Below are positions 47,018-56,571 of a stretch of 64,000 nucleotides of DNA, piece after piece. The position numbers and the translations under genes were made by a program. Source of the stretch: CADCWK01 sp964244115 (GTDB lineage Bacteria > Chloroflexota > Chloroflexia > Thermomicrobiales > UBA6265); NCBI GenBank assembly GCA_964244115.1, contig CAXTHM010000003.1, positions 40,194-104,193 of the forward strand, written 5' to 3'. The notes below the pieces were generated by a model. It did no database searches. It had not been told where the DNA came from and saw only the letters and a program-made list of their open reading frames with translations. The first letter of the stretch is position 1; the number at the start of each line of letters is the position of its first letter.

Positions 47018-47364
47018 GGCTTGAACAAGTCCTCAAGACCAAGTCGACGACGACGCGCTTCATCCAGCCTCAGGCTCTCCTCTCGCCGGGCTGCTCGATC
47101 TCGATCGAGCTGGTCGAAATCCACCGTCCCGACCCATGCGCCGGCCAAAGACCGGAACGCCTCGCGCTCCTCCGGTGTCATCGTCCTCCACTTGGGACCA
47201 TCGGTATTCTGGGCGAGACTGACTTCGGGAAGCGTCGAAAGAACCGCGATCTGGCGACCTCCACGACGCAGGACGAGGCCTTCCGGGTGCTCCTCGAGTT
47301 CCCGAGTCAGCGTCTCGACCTCAAGGATGTCTTCGATGTCGACGATCTTGCGCTCAGCGACCAT
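47014..47364 (-). CDS. antitoxin of module 1
   Basis: This 116-residue protein encoded directly upstream of the PIN toxin has an N-terminal MVAERKIVDIEDILEVETL and VLRRGGRQIAVL, followed by an acidic/basic helical C-terminal part that would wrap the toxin. It shares ERK-x-DLEDI and LRRGGxxIA with the second antitoxin. A strong GGAGGTGA ribosome site stands before the ATG, as is usual for antitoxins made in excess. The DNA-binding fold is not obvious (possibly AbrB- or Phd-like). Autorepression of the pair is expected. Confidence 0.75.
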   Translation of the reverse strand: MVAERKIVDIEDILEVETLTRELEEHPEGLVLRRGGRQIAVLSTLPEVSLAQNTDGPKWRTMTPEEREAFRSLAGAWVGTVDFDQLDRDRAARREESLRLDEARRRRLGLEDLFKP

Positions 47365-47438
47365 AGGTCACCTCCCTGATCTGTTTGTCCCGTATCCGTT
47401 TCACGCTCACCGTGTCCAACACCGGTTGATCAGAGATC

Positions 47439-47840
47439 TCACGACACATCGCTCTCATACAGCCGGAGACCCGGGATGCGGTCGAAGTGCCGCCGATTCC
47501 GGGTGACGAGCGTCAGATCGTGACGCAGCGCCGTCGCGGCGATCATGAGATCGTTGTCGCCAGTCTCCTGCCCGATCTTCCGGAGATGGCCGCGCAGTTC
47601 GGCGAAGATCCGCATGGTAGCCAGGTCAAGACCTACGAGTGATGTGCGTTCCAGGACGGCCAGGAATCGGCGCTCGGCCTGGACAGGGTCGCGGCCCCCG
47701 AGAACACCGTCGTAGACCTCACCGACGGCGACGAGACTGACTCCCAAGCCCTCGTCGAGAAGAGGCGTGACGATGGACATGGCGGCATCGAGGTCGTTGA
47801 GGAAGTCAATCAGGAAATCCGAATCACAGAGATACCTCAT
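47439..47840 (-). CDS. PIN-domain toxin, VapC-like (module 2)
   Basis: This 133-residue PIN-domain protein has YLCDSDFLIDFL at the N-terminus, GEVYDGVLGG for the Glu, and ETGDNDLMIAATAL for the central acidic pair. The tail (ALRHDLTLVTRNRRHFDR) is shared with module 1. The start overlaps the antitoxin stop by 4 bp. It is closely followed by module 1 in the same direction with ~75 bp between, so the modules are tandem duplicates that have diverged except at the toxin 3' end. Confidence 0.88.
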   Translation of the reverse strand: MRYLCDSDFLIDFLNDLDAAMSIVTPLLDEGLGVSLVAVGEVYDGVLGGRDPVQAERRFLAVLERTSLVGLDLATMRIFAELRGHLRKIGQETGDNDLMIAATALRHDLTLVTRNRRHFDRIPGLRLYESDVS

Positions 47841-48199
47841 CCTTCGGAATCGTCCGATTGCCAGCGCCGTCGCTGCTCGGCAATGCTGAGCTGACGGGAC
47901 TCCTCGACGTTGCGGTGCATCTGTTCGGCATCGATGAAGGGAGCGAGGTCGTGGATGGCGCCACGAAGCTCCTCGATTTGGTCTGGTGTCAGCCCACCCT
48001 TCGGAAGAGGAGAGCCGTCCACCCCATAGACGGGAATGGCCGCCAGTCGCCTGTCGATCTCGTTCCCGGGGAAGACCGTAGCGATCTCCTGTCCACCCCG
48101 CCGCAGGATGAGTCCGCCCGGATGGAGATCCAGCTCGGAGGCCAGGGCATCGCCCCCGGCGATGTCCTCCAGATCGATCATCTTCCGCTCCGCCACCAT
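47837..48199 (-). CDS. antitoxin of module 2
   Basis: This 120-residue partner of the second toxin begins MVAERKMIDLEDIAGGDAL with LILRRGGQEIATVF, matching the module 1 antitoxin in its first ~45 residues. A helical charged tail follows (LTPDQIEELRGAIHDL). The ATG at 48199 is chosen over an overlapping GTG at 48202 because GGAGG then has a normal 6-nt spacing. The ~140 bp upstream to the mnmE stop would carry the promoter. Confidence 0.75.
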   Translation of the reverse strand: MVAERKMIDLEDIAGGDALASELDLHPGGLILRRGGQEIATVFPGNEIDRRLAAIPVYGVDGSPLPKGGLTPDQIEELRGAIHDLAPFIDAEQMHRNVEESRQLSIAEQRRRWQSDDSEG

Positions 48200-48340
48200 C
48201 ACATGCCTCCAGCTTTCCCGATCACTGCCCGAATCCTTCTCCTCGCAAGTCTATCCGCTCACCGACCATGGCGATCCATACGTGACGATCTCTTCGGCGT
48301 CAGCCGCATCCCGAGCTTGAGGCATCGATCGAAGCAGGCG

Positions 48341-49739
<1,399 letters not shown>

Positions 49740-49750
<11 letters not shown>

Positions 49751-50420
49751 GCCTGTCTTCCTGGGTCCAGTTCAGTGGTCGTGTGATACGGCCTCCCGGA
49801 ATGACGATGGTATCGGGGAGTTCACAGGATCGAACCACATCATGTGAGAGGCCACGATATCTGGTCGCTACTCGCTCGAGTTGAAAACTCTTTCGCGAAG
49901 TCGGATTGATGACATGAACCTCGCGTTGAGCGACGTTGATGACCTTCTCGATCGCACCACAGAGATCAGAGTCGTTGCTGATCACATAGGCTCGGTCGAA
50001 ACCATCGAGCAACCCATCGGCTACCAGCTCAACGGCGATATTCACGTCAGATCCCTTCTCCTCAAACGTCTCAATCCGAACCAGGGCATCCGCGTCAGCG
50101 CGTCCATGGAGAACACGTTTTATGACACCTGACTTCTCGACTCGCATGAACTTGCCTTCGATGAGCTGGATCGATGGATCAGTCAATGTACGAAGTGCTC
50201 GCCAGTAGACCTCTTGTCGATTGCGCTGATGGGGATCACGCTGGGTGTTGGATACACGGGCCGTAAAGTATTTGACGGTGACCGTCTCGTCAGGGGCGCC
50301 AATCTGATTGCACATTGCCGAGAGATCAAGCCATTTGTATCGAGATCGAACAGGATTCGTGCCGTTCTTGAACAAGCCATTGTAGAGATTGAAGCCATCG
50401 ATATAGAAAATGGCTCTCAA
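49740..50420 (-). CDS. NYN domain (LabA/DUF88, PIN-like) nuclease
   Basis: This 226-residue protein has NYN features: an N-terminal FYIDGFNLYNGL with the catalytic Asp and Asn, KYFTARV, ADALVRIETFEEKGSDVNIA with the second acidic group (KGSDV), and YVISNDSDLCGAIEKV. These make a metal-dependent RNase-like site. The C-terminal ~50 residues are family-variable. Its codons are clearly less GC-rich than the neighbours' (many TTT, AAA and ATT codons), which suggests recent acquisition. The TTG start follows CGGAGA and lies just after a strong palindrome. It overlaps the mnmE start by 11 bp, so expression of the two may be linked. Confidence 0.88.
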
Positions 50421-50442
50421 ATGAATGTCTCCGTAGATATGC

Positions 50443-50470
50443 AGAGAGGCGCCGCTAGCGGCGCCTCTCT
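50443..50470. repeat. 28-bp perfect palindrome upstream of the NYN gene
   Basis: AGAGAGGCGCCGC, a TA centre and the exact complement form a 13-bp stem. It lies 22 bp upstream of the TTG start of the NYN nuclease. It may be a terminator for an earlier gene, an operator, or an mRNA hairpin that controls translation. Confidence 0.7.
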
Positions 50471-50508
50471 CCCAGCCGTCGAAGCGAACTGGGGGGTTCC
50501 TAGATAGT

Positions 50509-50610
50509 CTACCACTGGGTCATGGTACTGACTACCGTTGGATCAACGATGAGGCCGGATAGAGGCTCGTTCTCGAAATAATCAAACAACCCCTTCGAGT
50601 CTGAGATCAA
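50509..50610 (-). pseudogene. possible truncated PIN-type toxin remnant
   Basis: On the minus strand 33 codons read LISDSKGLFDYFENEPLS then GLIVDPTVVSTMTQW and stop. D-S-x-x-L-F-D-Y-F is the usual opening of a PIN domain, but the frame ends after ~33 residues and has no ribosome site. Base composition is low in GC like the NYN gene beside it. The remaining ~270 bp up to 50881 hold a GGACGAC-N6-GTCGTCC hairpin (~50617) and no gene that I can support. Confidence 0.35.
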
Positions 50611-50881
50611 GCGGCGTGGACGACGGCGTTGTCGTCCATTCACCGCCGGGCGGTGACGATGTGCCAGTGGGCGGCCCAGGCGTGGGCGCAGCCACGCGGG
50701 ATCTCCTGCTCACAAGTGCCGGGCGGCGGTCCAGAGGTAGGCAGCGGTCCGCTCCGGCTCGTCGGCGGCCACGTCGTGACGCCCACCGACCCGCTCGCGC
50801 GACGTCTGACCATCGCCCGTCGTCACGCTCAAATCGCCTTTCCGGTCGATCTGGTCGCTCAAGTCGTCGGGCTCAGCCGGG

Positions 50882-51940
50882 TCAGCCACCGGCCAGGCGG
50901 GCGGCGACCAGGGCTTCGGCCTCTTCGCGGCTCGGGATGCCGTGGGGGCCGGCTTCCCGCAGACTCAGGGCGGCGGTCGCGTTGGCGAACATCCCGGCGC
51001 TCTCCGCCGAAGAGGTCGCCTCGACGGCCTTGGTGAAGAAGGCGGCCGCGAAGACATCGCCGGCGCCGGTCGAGTCCTTGACATCGACCTTGAACCCCGG
51101 CAGTTCGACCGTGTGCTTCCGGGTTGCGACAACGCCGCGGGGCGTCCCGATCTCCGGGTGGATGATCCGGGCGCCGCGCTGCTCGAACGTCACGACGCCG
51201 AGCCGTCGAGCCGAGACCTGGTCGACGACGGCGCGGGCGTAGGGGATCTCGTCGGAACTGACGATCACACTGTCGATCCGGTCCAGGAGTTCCGGGACGA
51301 TCCGGAGCGCCCCGTGCGAGACCCGGCCGCCCTGCTGCCGAGGCCACTCGCGCATCCAGCCCTGCGGCGTGACGCCGAGGAAACCGGCGGGGAGGCTGGC
51401 CGCCTGGCGCTGGTCGATCTCCTGCGCGACCGGTCCGAGGTGGAGGATCTTCGCGTTGCGCCAGTGCGTCGGCATCCCGCGCAGGTCGATCGGCTGGGCC
51501 CAGTGCCGGATCGACTGGATCCGGCGGTCGACCTGGTACTCGTTGACGAAGACGGTCGGCCCGTCGGACTCCTGGACGATGATGTCGATCTGCTCGGCGT
51601 ACGGCTCCAGGGACGGGATCGTCATCCCCTTGAAGTCGATCCCAAAGGCGCCCTTGGTCAGGATCGCCGTCCGCCAGCCCAGCCGAGCCGCGGTCAGGGC
51701 GCTGTAGAGCGCCGTGCCCCCGAGCAGCACCGTGCCATCGGCCTGGAGGTCGGCGGTGATGTGGCCGACGACGAGGTACTGGGGCGGACGAGCCGAGGCG
51801 AGCGGCGTCCGGGATGTGCCGGCCTTCGGGCCCAGCGGCTGCCGGGCCGTGCTCCGTCTGGCCCGGCCGCCGGGCTTGCGGGTCCCATCGGGTTTGCCGC
51901 TGCTGTCGCCAGACGGTCGGTCGGTCGTTCGATCACCCAC
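50882..51940 (-). CDS. PfkB/ribokinase family carbohydrate kinase-like protein
   Basis: This 352-residue protein has a disordered basic N-terminus (~50 residues) and then a ribokinase fold: YLVVGHITADL, LLGGTALYSALTAARLGWRT, and the second PfkB signature DSTGAGDVFAAAFFTKAV with the catalytic Asp. The substrate could be a sugar, nucleoside or similar small molecule. The GTG start lies inside the 3' end of jag (8-bp overlap), so it is co-translated with jag. PfkB proteins are not a standard part of this origin-proximal cluster; whether it has a link to Jag is unknown. Confidence 0.87.
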   Translation of the reverse strand: MGDRTTDRPSGDSSGKPDGTRKPGGRARRSTARQPLGPKAGTSRTPLASARPPQYLVVGHITADLQADGTVLLGGTALYSALTAARLGWRTAILTKGAFGIDFKGMTIPSLEPYAEQIDIIVQESDGPTVFVNEYQVDRRIQSIRHWAQPIDLRGMPTHWRNAKILHLGPVAQEIDQRQAASLPAGFLGVTPQGWMREWPRQQGGRVSHGALRIVPELLDRIDSVIVSSDEIPYARAVVDQVSARRLGVVTFEQRGARIIHPEIGTPRGVVATRKHTVELPGFKVDVKDSTGAGDVFAAAFFTKAVEATSSAESAGMFANATAALSLREAGPHGIPSREEAEALVAARLAGG

Positions 51941-52760
51941 GCGGCTGCACCATGACCCGTCGCATCGTTCCCTCTCCGCTACTCTCGGTGACGACCTGCT
52001 GGCTGGAGCGCAGCGCCATGTGGATCACGCGCCGCTCGTTCGAGGGCATCGGGTCCAGCGCGACCGGCTGGCGTGTCCGTGCGACCTGCCGGGAGACTCG
52101 CTCGGCCAGACCGATCAGGGCTTCCTCCCTTCGCAGCCGGTACCCCTCGATGTCGAGGATCACCCGGTTGAAGCCGGGCAGGCGCCGGTTGACCAGCAGG
52201 GTGACAAGATACTGCAACTGGCTCAGGTTCTCGCCACGGCGACCAATCAGCAGGCCGAGGTCGTTGCCGACCACGTCCAGGAAGATCGTCCGAGGGTCGT
52301 CGTCGTCCAGCGGGACGAGCGAGAGATTCTCGACCGCCCGCACGTCGGCATCGACCCCGAGCTCGCGGAGCAGATCACGGGCCACCTCGATCCCCACCGC
52401 CTCGGTCTCCGGGTCGGCACGGGGGGAGGGGACAGCCCGCTCCCGCAGCTGGCGGTACATCTCGCCGGTCTCGGCGTGGTGCTGTTCCGGCTCGGCGACA
52501 TGGTCGGCCGGCCCACGGGACGCCGGTCGGTCAGTAGCGGCGCGCCGGCCACGGCTGCCCCGGCGCTCCCGGCCGGCGTGGACCGCCGGCTGGGGAGCCA
52601 TTCCCCTGGCCGTGACCCGGACGAGCGCCTCGGCGTCCTCGTCCGGACCGGGGTCCGAGAGGATCTCGATCTCGACCTGATCCTCGGAGAGGTCGAGCTG
52701 TTCGAGGGCCAGCCGGACCGCCGCCGCCACCGAATACGCCTGGATCTCGACGCTGGTCAT
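51933..52760 (-). CDS. jag: Jag/KhpB (EloR) RNA-binding protein
   Basis: This 275-residue protein has the Jag_N domain (MTSVEIQAYSVAAAVRLAL), a disordered Arg/Pro-rich linker, a KH domain (DLGLLIGRRGENLSQLQYLV) and an R3H motif (SNERRVIHMAL). It binds RNA and in Firmicutes affects cell elongation; the gene is nearly always next to yidC. The ATG at 52760 has GGAG 8 nt upstream; an ATG at 52772 is an alternative. The stop overlaps the PfkB-like start. It is part of the rpmH-rnpA-yidD-yidC-jag series. Confidence 0.92.
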   Translation of the reverse strand: MTSVEIQAYSVAAAVRLALEQLDLSEDQVEIEILSDPGPDEDAEALVRVTARGMAPQPAVHAGRERRGSRGRRAATDRPASRGPADHVAEPEQHHAETGEMYRQLRERAVPSPRADPETEAVGIEVARDLLRELGVDADVRAVENLSLVPLDDDDPRTIFLDVVGNDLGLLIGRRGENLSQLQYLVTLLVNRRLPGFNRVILDIEGYRLRREEALIGLAERVSRQVARTRQPVALDPMPSNERRVIHMALRSSQQVVTESSGEGTMRRVMVQPRG

Positions 52761-52975
52761 TCGCCGCTCCATGCCACCCCTGCCCATCCGCTGTTGCCGC
52801 CCACCGCATTGCCGCACGGATCATGACCGGCCGCCACTGGCCAGCGCCGGCCATGCCACGCGGGGACTGTCGCGACGCACGTTCTCCGACACGGGTGGCA
52901 AGGGTACCGCACGACGCCCAGACCAGTGGTCCGACCGCGGCGACGACTGGCGGGATCGAACGGACGCACAAACGA

Positions 52976-53005
52976 CGATCCCCCGACCAGGTGGTCGAGG
53001 GATCG
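52976..53005. terminator. hairpin downstream of yidC
   Basis: CGATCCCCCGACC (52976-52988) pairs with GGTCGAGGGATCG (52993-53005) with one mismatch, 21 bp after the yidC stop. jag therefore probably has a separate or attenuated transcript. Confidence 0.7.
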
Positions 53006-53025
53006 TGACGGAACGATGCTGGCGG

Positions 53026-54315
53026 TTAGTCCTCGCCTGCCTCCGTCGTCCCGCCGGCCCCGGCCAGCGGGGCGCTGCTGGCCGAGCCCCAGGACGACTT
53101 GGGTCCGCGGCGAGAGGCGGAGGAGACGCGGTCGGCGTAGCTCGCACTGCTCTTTGCCGGACGGGCAGGGGCGACGTCCTCGACGGAGGTCACCTCCGCT
53201 TCGACGATGTCCGGCGTCGTGACGGCGGTCGCCATGGTCGGCTGGGCTCCGGCCGCGCGCTGGGCGGCCGGCCGCTTCTTGCCGCTCCGCTGCCCGGTCC
53301 GTGGCCGGGCAGTCGCGCTGGCAGCGGCCGGACCGGCCGCGTCGGCGGTGATCGCGTCGACCCTAGTGGCACCCGTCTTCGGGGCACTGGCTCTGGCGGC
53401 ACCCGTCTTCGCAGTGGATGGCTTGGCGGAGGTGCCCTTGGCCGGAGCGGTCGTCCCCTTGAGCTGGGCCTGGCGCTCTTCCTGGAGCCGCTGGGCCTCT
53501 TCGAGGCGAGCCTGCATCTTGCCCATCAACCCACCGGCCTTTGGGCGGCCGTTGGCGCCGTACTCGACGACGATGTCGTCGACGTTGCGCGGGGCGACGT
53601 AGCCGAGCCGGCGGTGCTCCGGCATCTCCGGCAGCCATTCGGCGTAGTTCTTGAGCTGGCCCCAGCCGGAGACGAACCACTGCTGGACGGCCGAGTAGAC
53701 GCTCTGCGTGGCCCAGTAGAGCACGGCACCGGAGGCGAACGTCCAGCCGAAGACGATGACCATCAGCGGCATGATGTTCATCATCGTGTTCATGATCTGC
53801 GCCTGCGGGTCATTGGTGACCGGGGCGATGCGCGGCCGGCTCATCCGCATCTGGATGAACTGGAAGACACCGGCGGCGATCGGCAGGATCTTCAGGGCGT
53901 CGGAGTCACCCAGGGACGTCAGCCAGAGGAACGGGCCGTCGAAGTAGCCGGACCCGCTGTGGGCGAGGTTGTTGATGGCGTGATAGACGCCGAAGAAGAT
54001 CGGGATCTGGATCAGCATCGGCAGGCAGCCGGCGACCGGGTTGACCTGATGGGCGGCGTAGAGCGCCATCGTCTGCTTCTGGAGCTCTTCCCGGTTCTTG
54101 CCGTGCTTCTTCTGGAGTTCCTTGATCTTGGGCTGAATGTCCTGCATCGCCTTCATCGAGCGGATCGACTTCAGCGTCAGCGGCAGCAGGACCGTCTTGA
54201 TGATGATCGTGAACAGGATGATCGCCAGACCACCGCTGTGGACGGTATTGGCGATGGTCTCCAGGACCCACTGCAGGAAGTCGCGGTACGCGTACCAGAT
54301 ATCCATCACGAACAC
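53026..54315 (-). CDS. yidC: membrane protein insertase YidC/Oxa1
   Basis: This inner-membrane insertase has 429 residues and is of the short, Gram-positive-type layout. About five helices lie in residues ~10-235, with the positively charged cytoplasmic hairpin (KSIRSMKAMQDIQPKIKELQ). The hydrophilic-groove arginine would be expected in the first helices. Segments GCLPMLIQIPIFFGVYHA and GWTFASGAVLYWATQSVYS are typical. The last ~190 residues are Ala/Thr/Lys-rich and disordered, longer than usual, and could bind ribosomes. GGAGG lies 9 nt before the GTG start; an ATG three codons later is possible. Confidence 0.95.
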   Translation of the reverse strand: MFVMDIWYAYRDFLQWVLETIANTVHSGGLAIILFTIIIKTVLLPLTLKSIRSMKAMQDIQPKIKELQKKHGKNREELQKQTMALYAAHQVNPVAGCLPMLIQIPIFFGVYHAINNLAHSGSGYFDGPFLWLTSLGDSDALKILPIAAGVFQFIQMRMSRPRIAPVTNDPQAQIMNTMMNIMPLMVIVFGWTFASGAVLYWATQSVYSAVQQWFVSGWGQLKNYAEWLPEMPEHRRLGYVAPRNVDDIVVEYGANGRPKAGGLMGKMQARLEEAQRLQEERQAQLKGTTAPAKGTSAKPSTAKTGAARASAPKTGATRVDAITADAAGPAAASATARPRTGQRSGKKRPAAQRAAGAQPTMATAVTTPDIVEAEVTSVEDVAPARPAKSSASYADRVSSASRRGPKSSWGSASSAPLAGAGGTTEAGED

Positions 54316-54423
54316 GGGATAGGGCCTCCTCCAGCAACGGGCCGGCCATCACGCCGTGGTCGCGGGGGTGGGAAGGGAATCGACGGACAGGAGAGCGCCG
54401 CGGGCCGGCATGACCGGCTCGGG

Positions 54424-54771
54424 CTAGGGGACGGGATCGAGGCCGCCGCGCGAGAAGGGGTTGCACCGGAGCACGCGCCAGATGGTCATCCCGCCTCCGC
54501 GAAGGATACCGTACCGCGCGATGGCCTCGTAGCCGTAAGCGGCGCAGGTCGGGTAGAAGCGACAGGATGGCGGCAGCGCCGGGGACAGGTAGCGCTTGTA
54601 GCCGCGGATCACCCAGAGCGCCGGGGAGGTCAGCGGGCCGCGCCGCGTCGGGATGACCGGCAGCCCCCAGGCGTCGATCTCGACCGGGTGACGACCCGGG
54701 TCGCTCTCGGCTGCCGGGCCGGGCCGATGCTGGTGTCCATGGTGCTGATCCTGGGTCGTCGTGGCGCACAC
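54424..54771 (-). CDS. yidD: membrane protein insertion efficiency factor YidD
   Basis: The core (~residues 45-112) has the YidD signature: IRGYKRYLSPALPPSCRFYP, then TCAAYGYEAI and CNPFSRGG. YidD assists YidC. This 115-residue product has a His/Pro/Asp-rich ~40-residue N-terminal extension. The GTG at 54771 has GGAGG 5 nt upstream. It lies between rnpA and yidC, as in most bacteria. Confidence 0.93.
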   Translation of the reverse strand: MCATTTQDQHHGHQHRPGPAAESDPGRHPVEIDAWGLPVIPTRRGPLTSPALWVIRGYKRYLSPALPPSCRFYPTCAAYGYEAIARYGILRGGGMTIWRVLRCNPFSRGGLDPVP

Positions 54772-54881
54772 TGGCGCCTCCGTTCTGTCAGGTCGGGTCT
54801 GATGCCGGGTTCACGGAGCCGAGGGTGGCATCGGGTCATCACCCGGCCGGAGGAGTATGGCCGCGGCCGGTGACGATCGTG

Positions 54882-55307
54882 TCAGGATTCCGGGGCGTCC
54901 AGCCGCACCGGGGCGTCTGTGACCGAGACGTCCGTGATCGGGGTGGTCGCCGACGCGGCCAGAGCGAGCAGGCCAGCCCGGCGCAGGATCCGGTCGACGA
55001 TCGGCTGGGCGGTCGCGAGGTCCGGGAGCTGGTCGTACGTGCCGCGGATGATGATGACGATGTCGTGGCCGGTCCGGAGGCCGGGGTGACGGAGGCGCAC
55101 GGCTTCCCGCACGACGCGCCGGGCCCGGTTGCGCTGGACGGCCTTGCCGACCTTCTTGCCGGCGACGACGGTGTAGCGGTTCTGGTCCGGCAGGTTCGGG
55201 TTGCGGGAGACGCGGAAGACGATCGGCCCGTCGGCCCAGGCCCGGCCGCGGGACCGGGCCCGCTGGACATCGCCCTCGTTCCGGAGCCGGAGCTCTCGTG
55301 CAAACAT
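54882..55307 (-). CDS. rnpA: ribonuclease P protein component
   Basis: RnpA is the protein subunit of RNase P, which matures tRNA 5' ends. The 141-residue product has the RNR-type motif GKAVQRNRARRVVREAVR and the N-terminal RLRNEGDVQRARSRGR, both typical. The C-terminal ~35 residues are extra. The ATG at 55307 follows AGGAGGT and is preferred over an upstream ATG at 55334. It sits between rpmH and yidD. Confidence 0.93.
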   Translation of the reverse strand: MFARELRLRNEGDVQRARSRGRAWADGPIVFRVSRNPNLPDQNRYTVVAGKKVGKAVQRNRARRVVREAVRLRHPGLRTGHDIVIIIRGTYDQLPDLATAQPIVDRILRRAGLLALAASATTPITDVSVTDAPVRLDAPES

Positions 55308-55390
55308 CCGCTCCGACCTCCTCCGGTACGACAACCACCCAGCGCAGCGATCAGACCCGTCATCCCGGGATCATCCGGGAAAAGCCGAAC

Positions 55391-55416
55391 GGCGCCGGGG
55401 AGAACCCTGGCGCCGT
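55391..55416. terminator. hairpin after rpmH
   Basis: CGGCGCCGGGG and CCCTGGCGCCG pair around AGAA with one mismatch or bulge. It lies 36 bp beyond the rpmH stop on the minus strand, so rpmH probably has its own short transcript with partial readthrough to rnpA. Confidence 0.65.
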
Positions 55417-55451
55417 GCCGCTCGACCGTGGACGACGACGAGCGCCGAGGG

Positions 55452-55616
55452 CTACTTGTTCTGCGTGAACTTGCCTTCGTCGGACACGGTCAAGGCATGA
55501 CGGCCCTTGCGGCGGCGGGCGGCGAGCACGGCGCGGCCGTCCTTGGTGTGCATGCGCTTCAGGAACCCGTGCTTGCGCAAGCGGGGGATGCGCTTCGGCT
55601 GATACGTGCGACTCAC
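55452..55616 (-). CDS. rpmH: 50S ribosomal protein L34
   Basis: The 54-residue product reads SRTYQPKRIPRLRKHGFLKR and RRRKGRHALTV, the canonical L34 sequence. L34 is normally 44-46 residues; here ten extra residues (SDEGKFTQNK) follow. The GTG start has AGAGGAGA 8 nt upstream. It is the gene nearest to the origin, as in most bacteria. Confidence 0.95.
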   Translation of the reverse strand: MSRTYQPKRIPRLRKHGFLKRMHTKDGRAVLAARRRKGRHALTVSDEGKFTQNK

Positions 55617-55939
55617 GGGGACGTTCTCCTCTGATGGATGCAGCGACAGCGATCTGCCGGTCGGGGTGCCCGGTGCCTGGTAGCGTGGCATCCGGGGCCT
55701 ACGGCACGATCGGGCACAGACCGACTCCCACCTGTTGGCCACGGCAAGCACGGATGCTACCAGTTGACGTGCCAGCCCGTCAATCCCGGAGCGCCGCCGA
55801 GATGCACGGAGACTTCCGGGGGACGGTCAGCAACTTCCCGTTGGCGGCAGGCCGTATCACCGCACCCTGACCATTCCCACCGGCTCTCCGCCGGAGAAAC
55901 GGAGCCGGCTCCGGGCGAGGTTTCGGCGCGATCACCCCC

Positions 55940-56290
55940 ATGCGCTATTACCGTCTCTTACGTTAAAGAGAGATATAGAGAGAGAAAAACACGTTGTTGA
56001 CGTAGAGGCGGTGGATATGGGGATAAGTGAGGAAACGCCCGACGGGACGGGCAGAATCGATGCGAACGGTCTGGGGAGAAGTTGTCCACAGGCCCACAGA
56101 AGCATTGAGGGTGCGTTCGTACGCTCGGATGTCCTCCCCAACGCCGTCCTAGTCATCCACGCCCCATCCCCAGTGCTCCCCCCGGTCATCCCCAGAAAAC
56201 CGGTGGTTGTCCGCAGAGTTGTCCACACGTCCACAGGGTTATCCACCCGCTGCGACGAGTTATCCACACGCTATCCCCGGCGATCCGGCG
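55940..56290. other. chromosomal replication origin (oriC)
   Basis: An AT-rich segment (~55945-56000, including GTTAAAGAGAGATATAGAG), unusual in this GC-rich DNA, is followed by DnaA boxes on the plus strand: TTGTCCACA (56082-56090), TTGTCCGCA (56207-56215), TTGTCCACA (56219-56227), TTATCCACC (56239-56247) and a perfect TTATCCACA (56260-56268). Weaker forms lie at 56153, 56227 and 56271. The position beside rpmH-rnpA-yidC matches known origins. The 955 bp between rpmH and the next gene hold no other gene. No dnaA follows. Confidence 0.85.
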
Positions 56291-56571
56291 TACGGAGACG
56301 GGTCTGATGCCCGCACGGTCGCGGGTGATAGCCCACACCGAGCCATCCTCCATATCCTCGACGGGCTGAATCTCCTGACCGCTGCGAACGAGCGCACCCA
56401 GCGGCCATGACCGCGAATAGCACCGGAGGACGGACGAGTTCGACCCGAGATGTAGCGGAGACCCAGCTCGGTCGCGCCAGGAAGCGGAAACATTCGTGCA
56501 TCAATCGTGTGGACCGGCCCGCTCGCACGATTGGCGGAGGATTGTTCCCACGGTGGGCCACTCCTGGATTG

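Noticed and set aside
56290..56571. A dnaA gene or fragment just beyond oriC
   Set aside because: No Walker A or DnaA signature occurs in any frame; open frames here are shadows of the secreted protein gene or are too short.
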